NCBI GenBank assembly: GCA_023614405.1
Contig: CM042689.1
Coordinates: 309,667,132 to 309,731,131, forward strand
DNA: 64,000 nucleotides
Direction of reading: 5' to 3'
DNA from: Avena insularis
Taxonomy: Eukaryota; Streptophyta; Magnoliopsida; Poales; Poaceae
A program made the position numbers and the translations under genes. Under the pieces are notes generated by a model. That model was given only the letters and a program-made list of their open reading frames with translations, was not told where the DNA came from and did not search any database. Positions 10,399 to 20,558 of this stretch are shown here, one piece after another; the stretch's first letter is position 1, and the number at the start of each line of letters is the position of its first letter.

Positions 10399-13300
10399 TG
10401 TCACATCCCAAGATTTTCCAAATCTTGTAATGTGAAAAATAAAGGAATAAAATAAAACTTTATTGATTTTTAGGGTGAGAAGAAACTTTTTGAATCCAAT
10501 TGGAAACCTTCAAACCAATTTGGATCAAATAAAATCCTAAAGAGATTTAAAAAGATAAACATTTTAATAAAGGAAAATAAATATTTGTAATTACTATTTT
10601 GAAATCTTTTAATAAAAGATTTGATTTTAAAATGAGAAGGAAGAAATTAAATGAGGGATTATTTTATAAGCCAAATTAAAACTTGACCAAGCCTTTGAAA
10701 TAAAATATTTCTATTTGAGAAAAATAGTAAAGGTTATTTGAAAATAAATTAATAAGGATTTAATATCCAAGTTTATTAAAAATAAAGGTTTCACTATTTT
10801 AATTAAACATCAAAACCTATTTATTTATGTTAAACAAGTTTTCCAAGTGTTCTTTATTTTCAATTAAAACCTACTGATTTGGTTTTGAAAATATTTAGAT
10901 TTCAAATGGAATTTTTAAAATAAATTAAAACCTATTTGATTTATGAACTAAGGTCCATTTTATTTAATTATAAATGGACTCTAAAATAAAAATATTATTT
11001 TAGGACTTTGGGTTTATGTTGTTAAACAGAACAAAATTCAATTGCATTGTTTGGTGAATATTTGAATTGATTTGAATGTTGAATTGTTTTTTGGAAATTC
11101 AAAACAGAAAATAGATTTGGAAAAAGATAAAACTTTCAGGAAAAAAAAATAGAATCTGGACTCAGCCCAACTGGCCAAGCCCAACGAGCCCATCTAGCCC
11201 AACTTCTCTCCCACACGCCGAAGCGTTTTCTACCTAAACGCACACCCGCAGGGCGACTGACGAGTGGACCCCTTCCCCCTCACTCCCTTTCTCGCTGACA
11301 AGCATGCCCCACCTCTCCAGCTCACCTTCTTCCTCGCGCAGACGATGCCTGCCGTTTCCTGCTCTTAACGCCGGCGATCAATTCGCGTTAACCACGGCCA
11401 TTACCTCCCCCTGCGACCACGCGGTATTAAACGCCTGCGCCTTCTCCTCCTTTCCCCTTAAACACCGCAGCACGAGATCCCCCAGGCCGACGAATTTCGA
11501 GCCGCACTCCCACTGCTCCGACCATCGTCCCTCCTCGATTCCGGCAGAACAGTGTCACCTCCTGCCTCCCCGACCAAGCGCACATACTCCCCACTCCCAG
11601 GCGCACCTGTCTGTGCCCTCCGTTCAACCGCGGGCGCCCCAAAGCGTCACCTTCGACAAACCTCCGAGCACCGCCGCGTCTGCCACTCTCTCCGGCGAAA
11701 TTCCCTGGTAAGCACAGACTGCCCCACGCCTTCTCGTTCACGCTCCCACACTCGCCTCACTCTCCTGCACCTAACCATGCCCTCTGTTTGCCTCCTCGTG
11801 ATCTACAGCATCGCCCCCGACCACGACCAGAGCCGCCAGACGCCGTCCTTGACTCCGGTGAGGAATTCCGACAGACCCTGAGCGCCCCTTGCCAAGCCGT
11901 CCGTACCTTGAGCATCACCACGTCCTTGCGATCTCGGTGAGCATATTTCCATCCTCCCTTGCTTCCTGTAGCCAGAAGCGCCACCGCTGACCGTCGCGCC
12001 GCCCGTTGCCACTTGGCGCGCTGCGTTGGTCAAGCAAACCAGCACCGTTAGATTTTCATCTGGCGGCCACGATAGATTCATTTAACGAAAGGGTATGGGC
12101 TAGTCTGAGCCATGCGATCTGTTTAGATCCAATGGCCTGCATCACTCGATCCGTGCGAACCGGTACCAGCCAGTCATATTGCGACGCGTGGCCAGTTTTT
12201 GTTTAAAACAGAATTTGAAAACAGATTTGGTTTGCAAATTGAAACCCTTGTAACTTTTGATCCACACGTCCAAAAATTATAAACTTTATATCAATGGATT
12301 CAGTGGAACAAGCCCTAGCCAACCATGGATTTTGTTTAGTAAAAATCCTCTGTTAAAATGTTTGTTTTTGTAGAAACATTTGTATGCTTGTTTAGATTAG
12401 AAAAATTGTTCAACAATGTTTTTGAGGTTGAAATCTTTGCAAATTGGTTTGTGATGAACTTACTGACCCTAGGAACCAACCCATGGTTTTGAAAATGGAT
12501 TTGGTGAAGTTTAGGATGGATTAATTAATTTAGTCCATTTCTAGCCAAATAAAAATAATGGTTTTGTTATGAAAATGTTTTTGGAGTAAAAACTTTGAGA
12601 AAATGATTTGAAACAAACCTACTGACCCTAAACACCAAGTTTTGAGAATTAGCAACTTATTTGGTGAAGGACATAAAGCTTTGATTTGATAAAACCATTT
12701 TCTACCACATAAAATGATGAATGGATTTAAAAATGGTTTATGGACAAAACCCTTTTGCAAATGACTTTGCCACTTTGGAAAAATGTCTTCTTTGAACCTT
12801 ACAAAGTTTAGAAGCCTAGTGGAGACCATCTTTGCAAATAAAACTATCTTATGCATGCTTGCATGCATGACCTAGGTCCCATTATTTTATGTGTGTGTTT
12901 TGTTTGATTGATTTTGGTTGGAATGTTAGTTGATATTGTGTTTGCTTGATTGATTTGTAGTGAAGTTAGAAAAGTGTGAAACTAGCAAGATCAAGAAGTG
13001 AACCATCATTCCCTACCAAAAAGGCAAGTTACACTATCATCAAAAGTCCTACTATTTTCATTATACTTAGTGGATTTTGAAACATGCATGAAAAGAATTT
13101 CTATACTATATGCTATGCTAAATCCTAATAGGATACCCTATACATTCCTTAGTGAAAACAATGTAGTTGTTACATGCTTAGCCATGCTATATTTTGAAAA
13201 GAGATACATGTTGAGATTTATGAAGTTGAGAAAAAGACTTGTGTTTTTATATAATAAAACAAGGACTCAATGAACCACCTGGGTGGACAAGGATACTTTG

Positions 13301-14489
13301 AGTTTTGGAGAAGGTGGCAACAAAAGGAACCATGTCTATGGCAATCTCTTTGTGTTGTGCTCCAAAAGAAAACCACCCAGGAAACTTGGAGATTGAACAT
13401 GTTTCTCCAGTTGTGGCTTTCGTGTACAACCACATGCTACTTATGGCTCTGGCTTGGTCAACTACATTGGGAAGACCCATGCATTGTCTTCAGGTTACTG
13501 AAAATGAGGACCTGGAATCCTACATGGGTACTGAAGACAAGCTAGCAATGGTGTATGGGAGGACCCTCTGGAAAGACTTTGTCACATTCTCAATCTGCCA
13601 GTACTCCATCTTGGTGAGCACTAATCCAGTGGCCACTGGTGGCAACAAGATGAGATTGTGACATGTGGGTAAAGTGTACTACTTCTGCAGAAGATAATAA
13701 AAATCTAAGTACTTAGCCGTGTCCCCAGCTATGGACAATACTGAGCAACTAAAGTTTGAAGCTATGGGAAATCTCGACACTCCAATTTTTAAAAGAAAAA
13801 CTTTTAAGTGACAACAAAAGACTTGATGCACTTGGGGGTACCAAGGAGCTCAAGAGATTTTGATAAAACTTGTTGCACTTGGGGGTACCAAGGAGCTCAA
13901 GAGATTTTTATGAAAACTTGAACACTTGGGGTTACCAAGGAGCTCAAGAGATTTTGACAAAGACACTTGGTGGATTCCAAGGAGGTGACAAAAGATCAAA
14001 ACCCTTTTGAAAAGATAGGATAAATTATTGCTTTCTGCAAATGAGCCTAAAACCCTACTTAGCCAAATATGCATGTAATGATAGGATCCACTTATATTCA
14101 ACTTAGTAGTGAAACTTGCCAATACAATTCAAATGTATTGACCCTTGTGGCTGTAACTTGTAATGTTGCAGGTTTGATTGTTTTAGAGAAGATTGATTGA
14201 TTGATTGATTAGGATTACAAAGTCTACAACCAACATGTCTGCCTGTGGCACTTTGAAGATGAAGGACCCCATGCTTATAGTTATTCCGCTGCAATGTAAT
14301 GTATTAGCCAAATGAGCTATGTAAGATGTAATAAAATTATGTTATTCCTGGTTATAAAGTTATATTATGACCTTTGTTTCTTGATATCACATCTTAACTG
14401 TGGATGCTAGCTATTGATCCAGGGACTAGCATTGTAAACACAGGGGACTCCACCTTATATTAAATAAAGGTTGGGACACTCCCCCTACA
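10399..14489 (+). mobile_element. Solo LTR E (4,091 bp), distant relative of family T
   Basis: It starts TGTCACATCC and ends CCCCCTACA with no internal region. It is flanked by GTGTT (10394-10398) and ATGTT (14490-14494), a 5-bp target duplication with one mismatch, so it is a solo LTR left by LTR-LTR recombination. The layout matches family T: GC-rich leader (11200-11950) with GGTAAG/GGTGAG sites, the GAACCGGTAC...ACGCGTGGC block (12157-12192), a GC-donor-like CAAAAAGGCAAGT (exon 12961-13023), and CCTGGGTGG/CCACCCAGG arms. The mini-ORF frame is degenerate here, with an early stop. Confidence 0.82.
13829..13990 (+). repeat. 47-bp tandem repeat inside LTR E
   Basis: CACTTGGGGGTACCAAGGAG starts at 13829 and 13876, with a variant at 13923 and a decayed copy at about 13967. 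The period is 47 bp. It lies in the putative last intron of the LTR and is not seen in the family-T LTRs. Confidence 0.85.
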
Positions 14490-14904
14490 ATGTTGTTTGA
14501 GATCTTGCATGCTCTCTGTTTATAGTAGCTATCTTGGCCAAGTATATGCTAGTGACTCCAAGAGGGAGTATTTATGCTCGATAGTGGGTTCATGCCTCTA
14601 TTGAATCTGGGGAAGTGACAGAAATCTCTAAGGTTGTAGATGTGCTGTTGCTACTAGGGATAAAATAGCAATCTTTTGTTCATGGAACAATTGCATTGTT
14701 TACTTTACACATATTGCTTAATGCAGTTATCCATTGCTTGCAACTTAATACCGGAAGGGGTTCGGATGATAACTTGAAGGTGGATTACTAGTCATAGATG
14801 CATTTGGATGGCGGTCTATGTATATTGTTGTAATGCCCAATCAAATCTCATAGGATCATGAATCTCTAGTATTTGCATTGTTATGCCTTGCTCAGTTCCT
14901 GTCC
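14490..14904 (+). repeat. H LTR, part 2
   Basis: The sequence continues the H LTR after solo LTR E and matches 44475-44875 (second H LTR copy) closely. It is interrupted at 14905 by element B; TGTCC (14900-14904) pairs with TGTCA at 27624-27628 as the target duplication of B. No ORF. Confidence 0.8.
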
Positions 14905-15647
14905 TGTAACATCCCAAAAAAATCATGTTTCAAAAACTCATTCATTTCATCCTTGCATCATTCATTCATATAGGGTTTTTCTCAAAATCATTTAGAGGCA
15001 GAAGTTTGAGCTATGATTTCATGTGGGCAAATTGTCTCAATTGGCCATCACCCTTTGGGATTTGATTGTCTATGAACTTGTTTGCTTGCCTCCATGGTTG
15101 GAAAGGCTAGGTGAAGCTTTTAACCCAAGATTCAAAATTTAGAAATAGTTTCAAAACCCTATTTCAAATATTTGAAAACTAGAGCAAATCTCTGTTTACT
15201 TTGAAACCCAAGCTTGACCAAGCCCTTGCTAGTAACCACATGGTCATCTGACTCGTTTTTAAACCCACAGAACCCTGCAAAAATTCCCAAAGCAGTTTGA
15301 ATTCAAAAGGATTTGAATTCATATCAAAATCAATCCAGAAAATGAATTTAGAAAAAGAAAAAGACTTATCAAAAGAAAAAGGCCGCGCGGCCAGAATCTG
15401 GCCCAGCAGCAAATCGAGCCCAGCAAGCCCACCCGGGGATCTCCTTATTCTTCTCTCACGCATAGCCTTGAGCGCTGACCGAGACCCCAGACCACTCCGC
15501 ACCTCGCTGACAAGCGGGCCTTCTCCACGTCACCGTCGTCTCCACCCGCACGACCCGTTCATCCCCAAATCAACGCGGGCGTTTCTGTGTTTAATTCGCG
15601 ACGTCAATTCGATTTATTGGCCGAGTAATTCTCGCTCGTGACCAGGC

Positions 15648-15653
15648 TATAAG
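15648..15653 (+). promoter_or_regulatory. TATA box of element B LTR
   Basis: CTATAAGAACCCCC follows an ATTGG (reverse CCAAT) at about 15616 and precedes a CT-rich start region. The same box is at 25146-25151 in the 3' LTR. Transcription of the element should start some 30 bp downstream. Confidence 0.7.
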
Positions 15654-15659
15654 AACCCC

Positions 15660-16160
15660 CTCTGCCCCCTCTCTCGTCTCCCTCAAACCCCGAACCCAGA
15701 GCGCCACCAGCTGCGAGCATTACCCTGAAACCCGCCGTCTCCGGCATCGCGGCGATTCTGGTGAGTCCAGAGCTCCCCTCTGCCTCTCGATCTTGCAAAC
15801 TGATTCAGTGAGCCTCTGCGCTTCTTTTAACACGTTTCGGTTGCTCTCGCATGGACCATAGCTCCGGCAACATCGTCGACTAGTTGCCACCGATGTCTGC
15901 ACGAACTCCGGCGAACTCTAGTGGTAAGACCAGACCGCCCCGCGCTTTCTAGTTCACGCACACGGCTCTGTCTCGACTCTGTGAATCTAACCGTGTCCTC
16001 GCTTTGCCTTGGGGTAATCCACAGCAACGTCCACGACGACCACCCGACGCAACCCCCGCCCACAGCAACTCCGGCGAGCAATCTAGGACAGCCCCGAGCG
16101 CCCCTTGACCAACCACGAGTACGACGAGCATCGCCGTGACCCCCTGAGCCCGGTGAGCTA
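15660..16160 (+). other. Multi-donor leader modules in element B LTR
   Basis: Three donor-like sites lie at 15761 (GTGAGT), 15924 (GTAAGA) and 16153 (GTGAGC). Acceptor-like ends occur at 15861 (CCATAG) and 16024 (CCACAG) between them. CTCCGGCGAACT sits just before the second donor, and a similar CTCCGGCGA word recurs before donors in A, C, D and E. This looks like duplicated small leader exons. Splicing is inferred. Confidence 0.5.
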
Positions 16161-16812
16161 CTCCTCCTTCTCCCTCGCCGTCTGCATCGCCGTAACGTCA
16201 TCGACCGATTCCGCCGCCCGGTAGCCACGCTCCGCCGAGTTTGGCGGTCGATAGGAACCGTTAGATCTGCATCTGATGGCTTAGATAGAATGACTAATCG
16301 AAGGGGTACGCGTTAATCTGAGCCGCACCTGCCCCTTTAGATCCAGCGGTCTGTATCGCTCGATCCAGACGAACCGGTACGGGCGAATAAGAACATGACG
16401 CGTGGCTAGGTTAGATCTGAAAATAGAATTTAAAAACAGATTTTGATCCAGTTTTCAAATGCCAATATCTTTTGAATGCCACGTTGGATTTTTGCAAACT
16501 TTATACCGTTCGATTCAGAAAAACAAGACCTTTCTGTCTACCTTTTTGTTTAGCAAATAGTAACCATTAGTTTGGCTTAAATTACAGAAACTTGTTTGAG
16601 GCCTTTTTGAGTATAGATTTAGTTTAGTATTTTGTTTTAGGGTTATTTAAGTTGTCTTGGCTATTTTGTGACTTGTTTAGTTTCTGTATTCATGCACTTG
16701 CTTGGTTGAGTTTTCAAAAATCATCACTTGGTAGATTCATGCATGCATGCATTCATAATATTTTTGTTTGTATATATTTGTGTGTAATTGTGTGCTATAA
16801 CTTTGTGTGTAG

Positions 16813-17864
16813 ATTTTGCTAGTGATTGTGATTGTGACGAGTGCTACTCTCCACACTACCAAGGCAAGTGATATCTTCATGAATATTCCATACCTATATT
16901 TTATACTTGCATTAGATATATTTTGTTAGGACTTGCATGCTACTTTTGTCAATTGATGATGGGAAATCCTATTTAGAATAGAATGCTAGAATTGCTAGGA
17001 AAATTCCCTAAGGATAAGTTGCCATGCCATGCTTAGCCTAGCTACTAGAAAACAAGGGTGGTTTATATATTCAGACTATGGAAAAATATTCTAAGTCTAA
17101 GGACTTGTTTTTATTTAACAAAACAACTAAGTTAATGAATCACCTGGGTGGAATGGAAAGAATGGGATATGTTGAGTGGTTACACAAGGCCAGGGGTACT
17201 GGTGAACCTTGTGTATCTCACTTGTGGATGGCCACCCAGGAACAAAGAGATTTGAGTTGTCAAATGTTGAGAAGCTTCAAGTGCAACCACTTGGTAATAT
17301 GGGCTCTGCCATGATCTTAGGATGCTGGAACTTAGTCTCTTGGACAGTGGGTGGTAGATGGGATGATAGGTTGGAGCGCGTCCATTTGACTAAGGAAAGG
17401 CTACTGAAGGATCATGTCTTGGGAAACCAAGGCTTGTGGGGAAAGTGCACCACCTCTGCAGAGTGTAAAACCTAAGTACTTAGCCATGTCCCTGGTAAAG
17501 GACAATTTGAGCATCAATACATGGAAACTTAAAGAATCTAATCACTCCAATTTCTAAATAAAACTTGTGGGTGAACAAGGGTTAAAAGGATCTTCAGTCA
17601 TTGATTGGTAGATGCCCTGAGTGGATCTGGAGTCTTTGATTGATAGATGCCTTGGGTGTTTTGTGCCTTACAAAAATTTAGTATTTTCAAAAGTTAAGGA
17701 AAAATCTATTTTGAGCAAAGCAAGCCTAAGCTCCACCAGCCAAATGCATATAGTATTATAGTCCACTTAAAATATACTAAGGTATCACTTGCCAATACTA
17801 TTCCAAAGTATTGACCCTTGTGGCTGTAACTTATGATGTTGCAGGTTACTCTGATGATGAATAG
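16813..17864 (+). other. Putative spliced mini-ORF in 5' LTR of B
   Basis: Exon 1 is 16813-16863 (51 nt) after GTGTAG and codes an Asp/Cys-rich stretch (DCDCDEC then YSPHYQ). It ends at CCAAG before GCAAGT, the consensus for GC-AG introns. Exon 2 starts at 17845 after TTGCAG. The split codon gives Gly, then Y-S-D-D-E and TAG at 17862-17864. Exon 1 length is a multiple of three in all seven LTR copies although lengths vary (51, 57, 60 nt), so indels preserve the frame. A role as a regulatory or accessory peptide is speculation. The start codon must come from a leader exon that I could not identify. Confidence 0.55.
17143..17240 (+). other. Conserved inverted repeat (hairpin candidate), LTR of B
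   Basis: Outer arms CCTGGGTGG (17143-17151) and CCACCCAGG (17232-17240) are perfect complements. Inner arms ACACAAGG and CCTTGTGT lie between them. The structure falls inside the putative GC-AG intron and recurs in the other family copies. Confidence 0.55.
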
Positions 17865-18123
17865 GAGTCATGAGTCTACACTCAACATGCTTGCCTGTGG
17901 CACATGAAGATGAAGACTTATGTTTATTTACTTATTCCATAAACTCATGTATTAGGCCTTTGGCCCTGAGTTGTAAAAGACTATGTTTTATCTCTGGAAT
18001 GACTGTAATAAACGACCTTTGTATCTGTGTACTTCATCTTAAACTGTGGATGCTAGCATTGATCCAGGGACTAGCATTGCAATCACAGGGATCTTTTCCT
18101 TTACAAAGGAGGGATCTTACAGA

Positions 18124-18135
18124 TGGTATCAGAGC
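18124..18135 (+). promoter_or_regulatory. Primer binding site of element B
   Basis: TGGTATCAGAGC, complementary to initiator Met-tRNA, lies two bases after the LTR end. Confidence 0.93.
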
Positions 18136-18260
18136 ACTGTGTTGCCTATAGGATTATGACCCTAGGATTGGAAACCACTAAGAAAATTTTTACTTCTTCT
18201 ACACTTGTCTATTCTTCTCGTAAACTTTTCTAATCTTCTCATTCTCATCTCTATTTGTAG

Positions 18261-18758
18261 ATGAACTCCGTCAACGAAGCCGTGAAGAAAGGACCACTCA
18301 TGACCATGACCTTGGAGTGTGAGACTGAGTTTCCCAAGATTCTCAAGGACCTCATGGAAACCATGGGAGTACATGGTGCAGCAGTGTACAAGGGCTTTCC
18401 AGTGATGGAGGATGGAGTGGAGTATTGGTGGGTGCAACTTCACTTGTACAAGAATAAGGAAGACAACCACAAAGAAAAGGACTTCTGCATGTACACCAAC
18501 ACTTTTATGCACACCACATTCTTTGAGTCAGCAAAAGAAGCAGCTTGGAAGACTATCAAGGAACTAAGTGCTAGAGTCAAGTGCAAGATGCTCAACCTCC
18601 AAAAAGACTTAGAGAAAGAGAAGGAACATACCCAAGAGTTGGAAATCACCAACCAATCCTTAAGAGGAGATATTATAGACTTAGTGATAGAAGCATGTGA
18701 ACAAGATAGGGTGATTGCCACTAGGAACATTGTGTTAGCCACGGATCCAATGAGATAG
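18261..18758 (+). CDS. ORF1 of element B, accessory protein of unknown function
   Basis: An intact 165-aa reading frame begins 125 bp after the primer site. It is closely similar to ORF1 of A and C, including the start MNS[VI]NEAV[KR]KGPLMTMTLECETEFPK. Residues ~43-66 hold VYKGFPVMEDGVEYWWVQLH, which looks like two beta strands. A helix follows around SAKEAAWKTIKELSARV, and the C-terminal third is charged and helical. A strand-strand-helix layout ending in an Ala-rich helix is loosely like double-stranded RNA-binding folds, but this is only an impression. No zinc, protease or membrane motif is visible. The ATG directly follows CTCTATTTGTAG, an acceptor-like context. It is open here although ORF2 and gag of the same element are wrecked. 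Confidence 0.75.
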   Translation: MNSVNEAVKKGPLMTMTLECETEFPKILKDLMETMGVHGAAVYKGFPVMEDGVEYWWVQLHLYKNKEDNHKEKDFCMYTNTFMHTTFFESAKEAAWKTIKELSARVKCKMLNLQKDLEKEKEHTQELEITNQSLRGDIIDLVIEACEQDRVIATRNIVLATDPMR

Positions 18759-18962
18759 GATTGTAAGCGCTTCCGTTAGTTGGACCACCACCTATCACCT
18801 TATTTTCCGAAATGATACCTTGAATAAGTTTGAACCTTGGATGATGTAATGGATTCTTGTATGCATGACTTGTATGATTTTTGTGTGTCCCAAGAATGTG
18901 TTTGAATGTTTGTCTTGTTTATCTTAAATTGTGTTGTTCTAACTTTTCAATCTTATAAATAG

Positions 18963-19744
18963 ATGCCTATTGCCATCAAGCTGTTGAGGAGTTCAGCTAC
19001 CGTTTTGGTCCTCGTATCGTAGAGCTTACTACTTTACTCGATCTCCCTCTTCCTATCATTACGGTGCACCCACTCACCAAGTTTGAGAGGAAGGACCTTT
19101 GGGGCTTCAAGGTGAACCAGCCAGGGGCCTTGATCGAGCCTACTACGGAGGCCATCGTCTTCAAGCTTATGCGATGACAGGGAGAGAGGCATGGAGGTTG
19201 TCATGCAGGATCGATGGGGCGGTATTAGGACGTCACTCCCGACAGGTTAGAGGCACTCACTTCCACGCCTTGAGGCGTGATGATGACGGAGAGTCCATTG
19301 ACTTTGAGGACGACTCGAGGTCACAGCGAGCCGAGCACGCCTATACCTCCGGGACTTAGAGACTCTTATTAGGCACGTGGATACCGATAGGACCAACGTC
19401 ATGCTTAGTAATGACGAGCTCAGTGCAACCAGCGAGAAGGACAAGCTCTTTCGCGGAAGGGCGAGATAGTCAAGGAGATGGAGGCGAAGTTCGAGACCCA
19501 AGACCGTAAGTTCAAGAGTCAAGAGAAGCGTGTCGGGATAGGAACAAGAGGATTCGTGATATGACCGAGAACTGCAGTCCAAGGACTTGAGTTAGAGCAG
19601 CGAGCGGTGATTGAGAGGCTTCGTTCCCAGAAGAGGGCTCTCAAGGCCAAGATCGACTCTTTGACCACTACCATCGAGGAGAACAAGACCGCAATGGAGA
19701 ACGCATGTCTTACCTTTGTCGAGGAGGAGATTGATGCCGAGTAG
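18963..19744 (+). pseudogene. ORF2 of element B (coiled-coil protein), many indels
   Basis: The start ATG (18963) follows CTTATAAATAG and the stop is at 19742-19744, matching ORF2 of A in both ends. Between them at least several one- to three-base deletions relative to A shift the frame repeatedly, so only short fragments can be translated. Nucleotide similarity to A remains high throughout. This style of damage (dense tiny indels, few substitutions) is unlike the neighbouring ORF1 and pol. It could reflect sequencing or assembly error rather than decay. Confidence 0.75.
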
Positions 19745-19970
19745 ATTTGACTACTCGATTATCTTTATTTACCGCACTTGTTATTTGTGAACTTATTGTT
19801 GGACCATCCGACATGTGGATGGCTTGCCACTTGTGTGTTTGTACTTTGAGACTTTTGTTATCTTGTTGTTTAGCTTTATCCTTGTGTTGCATGCTATATA
19901 TCCTTGTGTGATGTATTGTGCATAAATCATGTAAGGGTATCTCATTCTTATCTCTATATGAATAAACCAG

Positions 19971-20558
19971 ATGCCTCCCGTCGGCAAACACCAACTAACC
20001 CCAACATTACCGGAAATGCAACAAATGATGAATGCACAAACACGACTTATGCAAATGATGGACGACGTTCATCCGAACCAGAACAACAACAACCCCAATA
20101 ACAATAATAACAACAACAACCCTCCGGGTTTTGATATGCTTACCAGATTTCTGCATCGAGGCCGGCTAAGTTTTAGAACGATCCCATGGTGGCCAATGAT
20201 TGGCTACGTTCTGTGAACAAAGACTTAGTGACCGTGGGATGCACAGATGCTGAAAAGGTCAGGTTCGCAGCACATCTGTTGGAAGGACCAGCCGCCGCAT
20301 GGTGGGACAACTTCCAGATTACCACGCCTATTGATGAGGTGACTTGGGCTATCTTTGAAGATGGATTTAATACTCATATCTCACCGGTATGATGAGCCTG
20401 AAAAGAAGGAATTTCACAACTGAAGCGCCACCACAGCGTGGCTGAATATATTGAAGAGTTCAACAATCTGGCGCTATGCACCGGATGAGGTTGATCTTGA
20501 TGCCAAAGGAAGGAAAAGTTTCGGAAGGCTTGAATGACGAACTGAATCTGCGGTATGC
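19971..20558 (+). pseudogene. gag: Gag N-terminal part of element B, frameshifted
   Basis: The start (MPPVGKHQLT in the reading at 19971) follows AATAAACCAG and corresponds to MPPRRANPNP in A. A poly-Asn tract is coded at about 20085-20120. The Gag core is recognisable (VANDWLRSVNKDLVTVGCTDAEKV, the WWDNF motif, EEFNNLA) but spread over at least three frames by small deletions between about 20160 and 20560. The C-terminal His/Ser/Lys-rich linker and knuckle continue in the next open frame. Confidence 0.8.

Larger units (their letters stand above)
14905..18121 (+). repeat. 5' LTR of element B (3,217 bp)
   Basis: It starts TGTAACATCCC and ends GGGATCTTACA. It contains a TATA box (15648), a GC-rich leader with three donor-like sites, the conserved GAACCGGTAC (16371-16380)/ACGCGTGGC (16398-16406) block, the mini-ORF, the long inverted repeat (17143-17240) and a terminal hairpin (18097-18110). 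AATAAA at about 18009 is the likely polyadenylation signal. From about 16420 on it is nearly identical to the 3' LTR; GC-rich parts differ by clustered indels. Confidence 0.93.

Noticed and set aside
11304..11711. 135-codon ORF in LTR E, Ser/Pro/His-rich
   Set aside because: Lies in the GC-rich LTR leader and is crossed by donor-like sites; frame not conserved in related LTRs.
10399..14489. Element E as a truncated full-length element
   Set aside because: It is a single LTR bounded on both sides by near-identical 5-bp flanks, so a solo LTR fits better.
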